DNA of 64,000 bases, from positions 1-64,000 of the forward strand of contig DATMLM010000047.1 of NCBI GenBank assembly GCA_035570055.1, read 5' to 3'. The notes under the pieces are model-generated. The model searched no databases. It was not told the origin of the DNA and was given only the letters and a program-made list of their open reading frames with translations. The DNA is from DASRDS01 sp035570055 (GTDB taxonomy: Bacteria; Gemmatimonadota; Gemmatimonadetes; Gemmatimonadales; Gemmatimonadaceae). Position 1 is the stretch's first letter. Each line of letters begins with the position of its first letter. A program made the translations under genes and the position numbers. Of this stretch, positions 34,452 through 43,556 are shown piece after piece.

Positions 34452-37070
34452 ATGATTGGGATGCCGAACCTCAAGAAGCGCGGCCTGGAAAACGGGTCGA
34501 ATGGTCACGCGGCCCCCGCCGCACCATCCTACGACGTCGCGGCGCTGGAAGCGCTCGTGCAACGCGCCGAGGGCGCGGCGGCGGCGCTCCGCGCGCTCGA
34601 CGAGCGAGCGGCGGCGGTGACGGCGCTCGAGGACCGCGTGACGAGACTCGCGGCACAGCTCGCGGGCGCGGACGCAGTCGGCAAGCAGCTCTCGACGATG
34701 CAAGAACAGGCCACCCGACTCAGCTCGGCCCAGGAACGCTCGCAGTCACAGCTCGCCTCGGCGAACGCCGATGTCGAGCGCGTGCGCGGCGCCTGCGGCA
34801 CGTTGATCTCCAAGGTCGACGCCGCGCTCGAGCTCCGCGATCAACTCGACCGTCTCCTCGCGCTCCAGCCGCGACTCGATGCGCTCCGCGGCGAGGCGGA
34901 CAACATGACAGGCGAGATGCGCGACCTGACGGACAACGTCGGACGCTTGCGCGCGCTGCACGAGGATGTGCTGCGCGCCCACAAGCACGCGACCTCGCGC
35001 TTGGACGGCGTAGACCAGCGCTATCAGGCGACCGGCAGCAAAATGGACCAGATCGAGCGCCGCGCGTCGGCCGCCGAACAGGCCCTGGAGTCGCTGCTCC
35101 GCATCGCCAGCGGGATTCCGAACGTGCAACACCAGCTCGGCGTCCTCAAGGCGATCGCCGAGCAAGTGGCGCAGAAGACCGCCGTGCTGGAGCAACAGCG
35201 CGACGTCGTCGACCGCGCCGCGAACCAGGTCTCGCACGTGGTCTCGCTCACCGGCCAGCTCGACGCGTCGCTGCGGAAGCAGGATGAGCAGACGCGCAGC
35301 CTGACCGCGCTCGACACGAAGCTCGCCGAGGTGCAGGCGACGCACGCCGCGGTCATCGCGCGCGCCGAGGAGATCGCCGCCAACCAACGCCAGCTCGATG
35401 AGACCGAGCGCGAGGCGACGCGCACACTCTCCGACCTCCGGGTCGAGATGCGGACCAGCGCCGAGCGGTTCGAGCTCGAGAATCGCACGCTCGACGCGGT
35501 CAGCGAGCGCATCGCCGAGCTGCGCGGCGGTGTCAAGGAATGCGAGACGCGCGTCTCCTCGCTCGATGCCGCGACCCGCGCGGTCGCGGACACCGAGGCC
35601 CGCGCCCGGCAGCTCGCGACGCAGATCGGTTCTCTCGGCGAAGACATCAATAAGATCGCGTTGACCGCCGAACGACTCCGCACAGTGCCCCAGGACGTGG
35701 CGCAAGTCGAACGGTCGCTGGCCGACATGTCGACCCGCATGGACCGCGTCGAGCAGGTCCGCCCGGTCGTCGAGGTGATCACCCGCGATATGGCGACCCT
35801 GAATGGCGCACACGAGTCGATCCGCGATGGGCTCGAGCAGGTGCGCGCCGCCTACGGCGAGATGACTAAGCTGCGCGAGCGGCAGACCGAGATCGATGGC
35901 TACCTCGCGGACGCCGACCAGCGGATGGTGATCCTCAAGGAGCACGTCGCCGAGTTGGAGCGCATGCGGCCCGCGGCCGAGGCGCTCGGCGCCCAGGTCG
36001 AGGCGTTGACGGCGTCGACGACCGCGGTCGAAAGCCGTCGAGAAGTGGTCGACGCGTTGCACCAGAAAGTCGGCGAGCTGGAGTCGTCGGTCGCGCAGCT
36101 CGATGAGCGCGGCGAAGGCGTCCGCCAGCGGATGGAGTCGGCCGAGGCGCGGTTCACCGACCTGTCGCGCCAGGCCTCCGAGGCCCAGCGCGTCGCGGCG
36201 ACCATCGCGTCCGTCTCGGCCTCCGTCGAAGCGGCCGAGCGGCGCATGCGGGCCGTGAACGGCACGATGGAAACGCTCGAGTCGCGAGCCCAGATGCTCG
36301 ACGGGCTGGGTGAGCGCATGCGACTCCTCGGTCAAGAGCTCGAGCAACGGCAAGGGGCTCTCGACAAAGCCGCCGAGCATCTCGCCAAGGCGTCAGCAGT
36401 CCGTCGCGAAGCCGCCGATGCGGCGCAGCGCCTCGAGGATCTCACGCGGGGCATCGCGACGCAGCTCGGCACGGCCAGCACGCAGGCCGCGTCGGCTGAG
36501 CAGATCGTGCAAGGTCTCGAAGGGCGCGTCGCCGCACTCGGCGATGTCGAGAAGCGCATGGCGCGGTTCGAGGAGTTGCTGGCCAAGTGGGAGGCAGCGC
36601 AGACCGAGGCCGCCCAGGCGCTCGAGCAGATCACGAGCCGCCAGGCGATGATCGACGCCGTGCAGGCGCAGATCAAGCACGCGTCCGAGATCGCCGAGCG
36701 GACCGCCGAGCATGTCCAGTCGATCGCGTCGTCGCGTCAGCAGATCGAGGAAGCGCGAGCGACCTTGGAGACCACGCGCGCCGAGTTGGTCACGGCCAAC
36801 GGCACCATGAGGGACCTCGCCGACCGGCGGCGCCAGCTCGACGAGCTCGAAGCCCGTCTTGCCCGTGCCGACGCGCTGGGACAGTCCGTCCGCTCAACTC
36901 TCGAGGTCCTGGCGGGCCAGCGCGCGCTCGTCGACCAGGTCCTCGAGCGGTCGGGTACGCTCAGCTTCCAGATGAAGCAAGCCGAGGCCCTGGCCGAGAC
37001 CCTCAGGACCGAGTGCGTCCTGGCGACTCAGCTCAAGGCCGCGGTCGACGAGCTTCGCCGGGAAGTGTGA
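34452..37070 (+). CDS. Long coiled-coil protein
   Basis: Protein of about 872 residues that is almost entirely predicted coiled coil. Heptad-like runs with A, L, E, Q, R and D fill residues ~30-870, and Pro and aromatic residues are rare. There is no signal peptide or membrane helix, so it should be cytoplasmic. Short recurring phrases such as ALDERAAAVTALEDRV and VVDALHQKVGELESSVAQL suggest internal duplication. The start is ATG 34452; GTG 34395 is a possible longer start. SMC-like ATPase motifs are absent. A cytoskeletal or spacer role is only a guess. It is followed after 66 bases by a lipoprotein gene. Confidence 0.7.
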   Translation: MIGMPNLKKRGLENGSNGHAAPAAPSYDVAALEALVQRAEGAAAALRALDERAAAVTALEDRVTRLAAQLAGADAVGKQLSTMQEQATRLSSAQERSQSQLASANADVERVRGACGTLISKVDAALELRDQLDRLLALQPRLDALRGEADNMTGEMRDLTDNVGRLRALHEDVLRAHKHATSRLDGVDQRYQATGSKMDQIERRASAAEQALESLLRIASGIPNVQHQLGVLKAIAEQVAQKTAVLEQQRDVVDRAANQVSHVVSLTGQLDASLRKQDEQTRSLTALDTKLAEVQATHAAVIARAEEIAANQRQLDETEREATRTLSDLRVEMRTSAERFELENRTLDAVSERIAELRGGVKECETRVSSLDAATRAVADTEARARQLATQIGSLGEDINKIALTAERLRTVPQDVAQVERSLADMSTRMDRVEQVRPVVEVITRDMATLNGAHESIRDGLEQVRAAYGEMTKLRERQTEIDGYLADADQRMVILKEHVAELERMRPAAEALGAQVEALTASTTAVESRREVVDALHQKVGELESSVAQLDERGEGVRQRMESAEARFTDLSRQASEAQRVAATIASVSASVEAAERRMRAVNGTMETLESRAQMLDGLGERMRLLGQELEQRQGALDKAAEHLAKASAVRREAADAAQRLEDLTRGIATQLGTASTQAASAEQIVQGLEGRVAALGDVEKRMARFEELLAKWEAAQTEAAQALEQITSRQAMIDAVQAQIKHASEIAERTAEHVQSIASSRQQIEEARATLETTRAELVTANGTMRDLADRRRQLDELEARLARADALGQSVRSTLEVLAGQRALVDQVLERSGTLSFQMKQAEALAETLRTECVLATQLKAAVDELRREV

Positions 37071-37136
37071 CCGGTAGTTTCGTCCACCCCGGTCTCGTCG
37101 TCTGGATACAGAATAGCCAGTCCCAGAGGAGAGGCG

Positions 37137-38054
37137 ATGATGAGACTTGAGAAGCTCGCGGCCGCGGGCATCCTGCTGGCCGTTGCCGCGTGTGGCGGTG
37201 TGACGGTGAAACAACATGCGGTCGCAAACCGCATCGTCCCGGTGGATAGCACCCCGGCCCAAGCGGCGGCCCCTGCGCCGGCGCCTGCCGCGCCGTCGCC
37301 GACCATTCTGTCACGGCCGATCCTGGTCGGGAACGACCGCGGCGGTCGCCCGTGGGTCCGCAAGGGCGAGCACGATGCCGCGCCCTACATTGATCGCCCA
37401 GGTGGCCCCCGTGACGCCGGCTACATCATCGCGTCGAGCGAAGTCCCAGGCGTGCAGGTGATCGAAGCACGGTCGCCCTACGTCCTCGACGAGGTCTTGT
37501 ACGTGAAAATGCCCAATGGCGTGACGCCGACGCCTGGCATGCACCTGGCAATCGAATCCCTCGGTCCCGAGTTCGAAGCCTACGGCCAGGTCCTGATCCC
37601 CACGGGCGAGGTCACCGTCATCGCCCCAGGCGGACCCGGTGAGGCCACGTCAGTTCGCCTCGAGCACCAATTCGCGGAAGTCGAGCCGAACCAGCTGGTC
37701 GTGCCGATGGAGGCGCCCAAGTATCCGCCCGTTGGCCAGCGCGCAGTCGCCGTCACGGACGGCGTAAAGGCGAAAGTCCTCTGGATCTCGGGTGACCCGG
37801 TCCAACCGTCACTCGGTTACTACGTCGTGCTCAATGCCTCCGAGCGCGATGGCGTGCACGTCGGCGACCAGTTCACGCTGCTGCGTCCGCGCATGCGCGA
37901 TGAGCTCTCGGGTCTCTGGCTGCCCGAGCAGGACATTGCGACGACGCAGGTCGTGCGCGTCGGTGCGCACAGCTCGACCGCCGTCGTGATCGCGCAAACA
38001 ATGCCGGCCATCGCGCCTGGCGCCGACGCGCGCCTCACCGCGAAAATGCCCTAA
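37137..38054 (+). CDS. Hypothetical lipoprotein
   Basis: Lipoprotein of 305 residues with lipobox cysteine C19 (LAVAACGG). A Pro/Ala linker (AAAPAPAPAAPSP) leads to a mostly beta C-terminal region. That region includes GMHLAIESLGPEFEAYGQVLIP and later GVHVGDQFTLLRPR, which look like small beta-barrel segments that follow LysM domains in cell-wall proteins. No LysM itself is evident. ATG 37137 has a strong AGAGGAGAGG ribosome-binding site. Likely outer-membrane or periplasmic; function unknown. Confidence 0.6.
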   Translation: MMRLEKLAAAGILLAVAACGGVTVKQHAVANRIVPVDSTPAQAAAPAPAPAAPSPTILSRPILVGNDRGGRPWVRKGEHDAAPYIDRPGGPRDAGYIIASSEVPGVQVIEARSPYVLDEVLYVKMPNGVTPTPGMHLAIESLGPEFEAYGQVLIPTGEVTVIAPGGPGEATSVRLEHQFAEVEPNQLVVPMEAPKYPPVGQRAVAVTDGVKAKVLWISGDPVQPSLGYYVVLNASERDGVHVGDQFTLLRPRMRDELSGLWLPEQDIATTQVVRVGAHSSTAVVIAQTMPAIAPGADARLTAKMP

Positions 38055-38083
38055 GTGCGGTAGTAGGGGGCGTCGGGCCTGGT

Positions 38084-38089
38084 TAGATT
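38084..38089 (+). promoter_or_regulatory. Candidate -10 element, leaderless heme operon
   Basis: TAGATT seven bases before the GTG at 38097, with no ribosome-binding site. If real it would drive the long hemX-to-lptD gene chain. Confidence 0.4.
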
Positions 38090-38096
38090 AGACCGG

Positions 38097-38909
38097 GTGA
38101 TCGCGACCGCCCTCTACTGTGCCGTCCTGTGTTATGCGGGTGCCGCGGCCCTTGCCGCGACACCCGTCGCGCGTCCGATCGGCGCGCCCGTTCGCGCGGT
38201 ACTGACGGTCCTCGCCGTGGGCGTCGTGCTGCACGCCGCGGCGATCGTCGGCGCGACTCGTGTATCGGGTCAGCTGCCCCTCGCGGGCCTCGGACCGGCG
38301 CTCTCGTTCGCGGCGCTCGCCCTCGCGACGGCGCTGCTCGTCGTCGAATACGCGACGCGCGAGGTCACGCTCACGCTCGTCGCCGCGCCCCTCGCCGCGC
38401 TCGCGACGGCGGCCGCGGCGATCCTTGGGGTCGGCGCCGGCACGTCCGCGCTCCCAACCGGCGTACGCGGCGCCTGGCTCGCCGCGCACATCGCCCTCTC
38501 ATTCGCGGGCATCGCGGCATTCGGCACGGCCGCGGCCGCCGGCTCGATGTACTTGGTCGAGCGCCACCAGCTCCGGTCGCGCCGGTTCACGTCGGTCTTC
38601 CGCCTGTTCCCGCCGCTCGAAACGCTCGACCGCGTCAATCACGTCGGCGCCATCGCCGCCTGGCTCGGCCTCACGGCTGGCGTGGCGCTGGCCGTGTCGT
38701 ACTCGGCCACCTATGGCGCCGATAATATTCCGCAGATCGTCTGGGGCGTCGGCGCCTGGATCGCCGCGACCGCGCTCGCGCTGGGCCGACTCATCGGCGG
38801 ATGGCGCGCGCGTCGCGCGGCGGTGATCGCCAGTGTCGCGTTCGCGCTCATTCTCGCGTCGTACGTCGCGGCGCGAGCAATGGCGGCGAGGCCCGGCCAG
38901 TTCCTGTGA
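38097..38909 (+). CDS. HemX/CcsA-like cytochrome c assembly membrane protein
   Basis: Integral membrane protein of 270 residues with about eight helices, matching the CcsA/HemX cytochrome c assembly family. The feature that fits best is the helix region HIALSFAGIAAFGTAAAAGSMYLVE followed by a loop with RLFPPLETLDRVNHVGA, where conserved histidines (HIALSF, RVNHVG) could bind heme. It is translated from GTG 38097. Its stop overlaps the next GTG by four bases. Position next to hemA makes HemX, which modulates glutamyl-tRNA reductase, the closest match; true cytochrome c assembly is possible. Confidence 0.8.
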   Translation: MIATALYCAVLCYAGAAALAATPVARPIGAPVRAVLTVLAVGVVLHAAAIVGATRVSGQLPLAGLGPALSFAALALATALLVVEYATREVTLTLVAAPLAALATAAAAILGVGAGTSALPTGVRGAWLAAHIALSFAGIAAFGTAAAAGSMYLVERHQLRSRRFTSVFRLFPPLETLDRVNHVGAIAAWLGLTAGVALAVSYSATYGADNIPQIVWGVGAWIAATALALGRLIGGWRARRAAVIASVAFALILASYVAARAMAARPGQFL

Positions 38910-39484
38910 GCGCCTTTCCACTCGTGCTCGACGGGGAACGCATCCGCGCGCTGGTCGTCGGCGGCGGGCCCGTGGCGCATCGGAAGGCCGCGGCGTTCCT
39001 CGACAGTGGGGCCACGCTCCACATTGTGGCTCCCGTCCTGTGCTCCGCCATGCGCGACCTCGTGGGCCATGAACGCGTGAGCGTCAGCGAACGCGAATAT
39101 GAACCAGCCGATATCGGCGACGCGACGCTCGTCGTCGCCGCGACCGACCGGCGTGAGGTCAACGCGAGGGTCGCCGCTGACGCGCATGCCAAGGCGCGAC
39201 TCGTGAACGTCGCCGACGAACCGGCCGAGGGCGACTGGGTCAGCGTCGCCACGCACCGTGCGGGGCCACTGGTCATCGCCGTCTCCGTCGGCGGCGTCCC
39301 GACGGCCGCCACACGAATCCGTGACGCGATCGCCGAGCGGTTCGACCGCCGGTATGCTGGCGCGCTCACGGCGTTGATCGCGCTGCGCCGCCAAGTCCTC
39401 GATGCCGGCGGCACCGACGCTTGGCGCCAAGTCGACCGCGAGCTGGTCGGTCCTGACTTCTGCGAGCGCGTCGAGTGTCACTAA
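38906..39484 (+). CDS. Precorrin-2 dehydrogenase (siroheme synthase N-terminal type)
   Basis: Protein of 192 residues matching the Met8/CysG N-terminal domain, which oxidises precorrin-2 to sirohydrochlorin with NAD and may insert iron. The NAD motif is ALVVGGGPVAHRKAAAFL, followed by ATLVVAATDRREVNARV and the VAVSVGGVPTAATRIRDAI helix. It lacks the methyltransferase part of full CysG. GTG 38906 overlaps the hemX-like stop (GTGA). Its end overlaps hemA by 10 bases. Confidence 0.85.
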   Translation: MSAFPLVLDGERIRALVVGGGPVAHRKAAAFLDSGATLHIVAPVLCSAMRDLVGHERVSVSEREYEPADIGDATLVVAATDRREVNARVAADAHAKARLVNVADEPAEGDWVSVATHRAGPLVIAVSVGGVPTAATRIRDAIAERFDRRYAGALTALIALRRQVLDAGGTDAWRQVDRELVGPDFCERVECH

Positions 39485-40716
39485 TCGTCGTCGGCGTCAG
39501 CCACTGGACCGCGCCGATCGAGGTGCGCGAACGCTGCGCATTCAACTCGAGCGCCACGCTGCCCGCGCTCGAACAGTTGCGCGCGCACACGTCACTCCGC
39601 GAAGCAGTTCTCTTGTCGACGTGCAATCGCACGGAATTCTACGTTGTCGAGGGCGAGCAGGATGCCGTGCCGGCGATCTGGTCACTCCTTGGCGAAGAGG
39701 CAGCGAAGACGGGTTACGTACGGCGAGACCGCGAAGCGGTCCAGCATTTGATGCGCGTAACCGCCGGCCTCGACGCGATGATCCTCGGCGAAGCACAGAT
39801 CCGAGGCCAGGTGCGCGACGCCTGGGAGGTGAGTCGCCCGCAATCCGGCCCGATGCTGAATCGCGCCTTCCAATCCGCCCTCGGCGTCGCCGGCCGCGTC
39901 CGCACGGAGACGGCGATCGGGAGAGGCGCGGCATCGGTGAGCTCGGCAGCCGTCCAACTGGCGAAGCAGATCTTTGGCACATTGGCCGGCCGGAGCGCCA
40001 TGGTGCTCGGCGCCGGCGACATGGCGGAGTTGGCGCTGGAATGCTTGGTGAACGAAGGCATTCGGGCAGCGCTCGTCGCCAACCGTACGTACGAGCGCGC
40101 CGAATCGCTCGCGCGACGACACGGAGCGACGGCGATCCACTACGACGCCTGCTGGCAGCGGCTCGGCGGCGTGGATCTCCTGCTGTGCTCGACCGCGGCC
40201 CCGCATCCGGTGGTGTTGGAGGAGCACGTGAGGCCGGCGCTCGCGACTCGCGGCGGACGGCCCCTGTGCATTCTCGACATCGCGCTCCCCCGCGATGTCG
40301 ACCCGGCCGTCGGCACGCTCGACAACGTCTTCCTCTACGATCTGGATGACCTCCGCGCCGTCGTCGCCGCGAATCTCGACCGCCGCCGCGAGCAGCTCCC
40401 GACGGCCGAGCAACTCATCGAGCGCGAGGTCGAGAAGTACTGGCAGTGGCTGGCCGGACTGGCCGCCGTGCCGGTGGTCACCGACGTCCGCGCGGCGATG
40501 GAGCGACTCCGCGAGGCCGAAGTGGCCGCGGCGCTCCGCCGCCTCGGCGACGTGAGCCCTGAGCAACGCGAAGCGATCGAATACTTATCCAAGGCCCTGA
40601 TGAACAAATTCTTGCACGAGCCGTCGGTGCGTCTGCGCGCCGCGGCCGCCAATGGTCGCGGGCTCGGCATCGTCGATGCCGCGCGCTATCTCTTCGGCGT
40701 CGACGAGCACCAGTGA
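39475..40716 (+). CDS. hemA: Glutamyl-tRNA reductase
   Basis: HemA, 413 residues, the first committed enzyme of C5 tetrapyrrole synthesis. It reduces glutamyl-tRNA to glutamate-1-semialdehyde. The catalytic cysteine is C50 in LLSTCNRTEFY. VTAGLDAMILGEAQIRGQVRDAW and the NADPH-binding LGAGDMAELALECL follow. The C-terminal dimerisation helix is present. GTG 39475 overlaps the preceding gene. The following epimerase starts at its stop (GTGA). The neighbouring tetrapyrrole genes confirm the call. Confidence 0.95.
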   Translation: MSLIVVGVSHWTAPIEVRERCAFNSSATLPALEQLRAHTSLREAVLLSTCNRTEFYVVEGEQDAVPAIWSLLGEEAAKTGYVRRDREAVQHLMRVTAGLDAMILGEAQIRGQVRDAWEVSRPQSGPMLNRAFQSALGVAGRVRTETAIGRGAASVSSAAVQLAKQIFGTLAGRSAMVLGAGDMAELALECLVNEGIRAALVANRTYERAESLARRHGATAIHYDACWQRLGGVDLLLCSTAAPHPVVLEEHVRPALATRGGRPLCILDIALPRDVDPAVGTLDNVFLYDLDDLRAVVAANLDRRREQLPTAEQLIEREVEKYWQWLAGLAAVPVVTDVRAAMERLREAEVAAALRRLGDVSPEQREAIEYLSKALMNKFLHEPSVRLRAAAANGRGLGIVDAARYLFGVDEHQ

Positions 40717-41684
40717 CGCAGCGAGCACTCATCACGGGCGGCGCGGGATTCATTGGATCCCATGTCGCGGACGCCTTCGTTGCGGCCCAGTGGGATGTCA
40801 CCGTCGCCGACAATCTGTCGAGCGGCCGCCGCGAGAATGTCCCGGACGCCGCGACGTTCGTCGACATCGATGTCACGAGCCCCGACGCGATCCGCCTGGT
40901 GCGCGACGGCCGGTTCGATGTGATCTGTCATCTGGCCGCGCAGATCGACGTGCGAAAAAGCGTCGCCGACCCCGTGCACGACGCGGCCATCAATGTGCTG
41001 GGCACGCTCAACATCGTGGAAGCGGTGCGGGCCTCGGGCGGCGCGGGCCGGACGCGCGTGATTTTCTCCTCGACCGGCGGCGCGTTGTACGGCGATTTCG
41101 TGTCGCCGCCCACGCTCGAGACGGCGCCGAAAGACCCGCAATCGCCCTACGGGATCGGGAAGCTATCGGCCGAGTACTACCTCGCATACTACGCTCGCCT
41201 GCACGCGCTCGACACGGTCGCGTTGCGCTACGCCAACGTCTACGGGCCGCGACAAGACCCGCACGGCGAGGCGGGCGTGGTGGCGATATTCTGCAGCCGC
41301 ATCCTGGAGGGTCGACCACTGACGGTCTTTGGAGACGGACGACAGACGCGCGACTACGTGTTCGTGAAGGACGTCGCGCGGGCCAACCTGGCCGCGGCGA
41401 CGCGGGACCTGCCGCCCGCCGGTGCGCTCGACGCGCGCGGGTTCAACATCGGGACCGGGGTCGAGACGAGCGTGCTCGATCTGGCGCGCGGGTTGAATCG
41501 CGCCGCGAAGGCGACGGCTCCCATCGAGCACGCGCCGGCGCGCACGGGTGAGCAGCAGCGATCGACGCTCGTGATCACCAAGGCTGCCGAGCAGTTGGGG
41601 TGGCGGCCGACGGTGTCGCTCGATGCCGGGCTGGCCGAGACGTTCCAGTTTTTCGCCCGGCAGCGGGCGGCCGAGGCCGTATGA
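40713..41684 (+). CDS. NAD-dependent sugar epimerase (GalE-like)
   Basis: Extended short-chain dehydrogenase of 323 residues, UDP-glucose 4-epimerase type. NAD motif TGGAGFIGSHVADAF is near residue 9. The substrate and catalytic features are FSSTGGALYGD near 121 (longer than the usual SSSxxYG), SPYGIGKLSAEYYL with Tyr-Lys near 147, and RYANVYGPRQDPHGEAGVVAIF. It is locked between hemA and tolQ by four-base overlaps. Such a location is unexpected and suggests use in envelope sugar supply. Exact substrate is unknown. Confidence 0.85.
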   Translation: MTQRALITGGAGFIGSHVADAFVAAQWDVTVADNLSSGRRENVPDAATFVDIDVTSPDAIRLVRDGRFDVICHLAAQIDVRKSVADPVHDAAINVLGTLNIVEAVRASGGAGRTRVIFSSTGGALYGDFVSPPTLETAPKDPQSPYGIGKLSAEYYLAYYARLHALDTVALRYANVYGPRQDPHGEAGVVAIFCSRILEGRPLTVFGDGRQTRDYVFVKDVARANLAAATRDLPPAGALDARGFNIGTGVETSVLDLARGLNRAAKATAPIEHAPARTGEQQRSTLVITKAAEQLGWRPTVSLDAGLAETFQFFARQRAAEAV

Positions 41685-42430
41685 TTCTCGCCCAGATTGG
41701 TTCAGCGATCCCGACGTCGCCACTCGGGCTGATCATCGCATCGACGCTGGTCACAAAAATTATTCTGGGAATCCTCGTCGCTTTATCGCTGCTGAGCTGG
41801 ACCATCATGTTCGCGAAGTGGCGCCAATTCGCGTCACTCGATAAGGTGAGCCGGGATTTCCTGACACGGTTCGAGCACGCCGAGCGTTTCGAGCAAGCGG
41901 CGGCTCTGGCATCCCGGTCGGTCTCGAATCCGTATACGCGGATTCTCGCCCGCGCCGCCCAATTCATCCAAGCGTCGAGCCGCTCCAGCGGCCAAGTCGC
42001 GACCCCGGGGGCTGGCGGCACAGCGGTCGCGGCTCCTCCCGCGCGCGCTACGGCGGTCACCGTCGCTCAAGTCGAGGCGATGCGCCTGTTGCTGGATGCC
42101 GAGACGAACGAGGAGCGTGATCGCGTGGCTCGGTTCATTCCATCGCTCGGCACCATTGGATCAGTCAGCCCGCTCATCGGGCTGCTCGGTACCGTCCTGG
42201 GCGTCATCGACGCGTTTATCGGTCTCGCGGCACATGGATCCGGCAACATTGGCGCGGTCGCGCCAGGTGTGGCTGAAGCACTCATTGCCACGGCCGCGGC
42301 CCTCAGCGTGGCCATCCCGGCGGTATTCGGATACAACGTCTATGCGAACCGCCTCAACCGGTTTGACAATCAGCTCGAGGCGTTTGGCTCGGAAGTCATC
42401 GCGCTCGCCGTTCGCGAAGGTCGTGTGTAG
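41681..42430 (+). CDS. tolQ: TolQ/ExbB proton-channel protein
   Basis: TolQ-like inner-membrane protein of 249 residues with three helices, the last pair being IPSLGTIGSVSPLIGLLGTVLGVIDAF and PGVAEALIATAAALSVAIPAVFGYNVY. With TolR it forms the proton-driven motor of the Tol-Pal envelope-constriction system. ATG 41681 overlaps the epimerase stop (ATGA). An Ala/Pro-rich insert near residues 105-125 is longer than in E. coli TolQ. The downstream tolR-tolA-tolB-pal-cpoB order supports TolQ over ExbB. Confidence 0.92.
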   Translation: MILAQIGSAIPTSPLGLIIASTLVTKIILGILVALSLLSWTIMFAKWRQFASLDKVSRDFLTRFEHAERFEQAAALASRSVSNPYTRILARAAQFIQASSRSSGQVATPGAGGTAVAAPPARATAVTVAQVEAMRLLLDAETNEERDRVARFIPSLGTIGSVSPLIGLLGTVLGVIDAFIGLAAHGSGNIGAVAPGVAEALIATAAALSVAIPAVFGYNVYANRLNRFDNQLEAFGSEVIALAVREGRV

Positions 42431-42846
42431 TGGCCAGTCGTCGTCGTGGTGGACGCCTCGCGATAAACGCGGAGATCAACGTCGTCAGTCTGATCGACGT
42501 GATGATGCTGCTCATGATCATTTTCATGATCACCGCCCCGATCATGCAGGGCGGCGTCGACGTGAACCTCCCCAAAGCCGAAGCCAAGCCGCTGGAGCCA
42601 AAGAGTGGCCTCGTCGTAACCGTTGACCACGCGGGCCAAATCACGGTTGACGAGACGAAGCTCTCGTATGCCGAGTTCCGGGCGAGCTTCAAGGCGCTGG
42701 CGGCGCAGCGCGGCAAGGAGGGTGTGTATCTCCGGGCCGATGCCGGCGTCCCATATGGCACAGTGGTCCAGGTGCTCGCGGTGATGCGCAACGCAGGGGT
42801 ATCCGACATCGGCATGGTGGCCGAGCCGGAGGAGATCAAGCAGTGA
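42430..42846 (+). CDS. tolR: TolR/ExbD protein
   Basis: TolR of 138 residues. A short cytoplasmic start is followed by one helix with the conserved proton-carrying aspartate in INVVSLIDVMMLLMIIFMITAP (D near residue 23). A periplasmic domain follows, ending in MRNAGVSDIGMVAEP. GTG 42430 shares its first base with the tolQ stop. The stop overlaps the next start by four bases. Confidence 0.92.
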   Translation: MASRRRGGRLAINAEINVVSLIDVMMLLMIIFMITAPIMQGGVDVNLPKAEAKPLEPKSGLVVTVDHAGQITVDETKLSYAEFRASFKALAAQRGKEGVYLRADAGVPYGTVVQVLAVMRNAGVSDIGMVAEPEEIKQ

Positions 42847-43553
42847 CGTCGCGCGAAGCTCCCATGGGGAGCTCGTTCGGTGCGGCGGCGCTGTTACATG
42901 TGGGGTTCGTTGCGGCGCTCGTATTCCTCGCGAACCGGTCGCCGTCGGTGATGCCACCCGTCTACCGGGTGAACATCCTCGCGGCACCACCCGGGCCGAC
43001 GCGGGAGATCGGGATCGTGCCGTCAACGCCGGCCCCGCCGCCGCCACCGACGCCGGAGCCGGTCGCGCCGCCGCCCCTCACGCAGCCACCACCCGTGGTG
43101 CCGACGTTCACGCCAAAGACGCCCGATGCGGCGCCGAAGCCGAAGAGGGCGACGCCCACGACGGCACCGCCGCCCAAGCCGTCGGTGCAGCAGCCGATTG
43201 CGCAGGGCGGTCCCCAGGGAGGGACGGGTACCGACGTCGCCACCGTGCAACTCGATCAAGGAATAGACTTTCCATATCCGGCATACCTGAATAACATCGT
43301 GCGGCAGGTCGCGCTCAACTTCAAACCCGATGATCCGAACACGGCGTTGCGCGCGGTGGTGTTCTTTTTGATCCGTCGTGACGGGACGGTGGCCGGGGTG
43401 CAGTTCCGGACCCGGTCGGGCGATTATGCGTTTGATCTCGAGGCGCGTGGCGCTATCGAGAAAGCGGCCGGCGCGTTTGGCCCACTACCCGACGGGTTCC
43501 ATGACGACGTGCTTCCGGTGTATTTCAGCTTCGATCCCCGCCTTCTTCACTGA
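42843..43553 (+). CDS. tolA: TolA/TonB-like energy-transducing protein
   Basis: Protein of 236 residues with one N-terminal helix (FGAAALLHVGFVAALVFLA). A long proline-rich periplasmic stretch (APPPPPTPEPVAPPP) follows, then a C-terminal TonB/TolA fold with YLNNIVRQVALNFKP and LRAVVFFLIRRDGTV. Its place between tolR and tolB argues for the TolA role, but the proline-rich linker and end domain look more like TonB. The His in ALLHVGFV is the usual helix histidine. Confidence 0.8.
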   Translation: MTSREAPMGSSFGAAALLHVGFVAALVFLANRSPSVMPPVYRVNILAAPPGPTREIGIVPSTPAPPPPPTPEPVAPPPLTQPPPVVPTFTPKTPDAAPKPKRATPTTAPPPKPSVQQPIAQGGPQGGTGTDVATVQLDQGIDFPYPAYLNNIVRQVALNFKPDDPNTALRAVVFFLIRRDGTVAGVQFRTRSGDYAFDLEARGAIEKAAGAFGPLPDGFHDDVLPVYFSFDPRLLH

Positions 43554-43556
43554 GTG

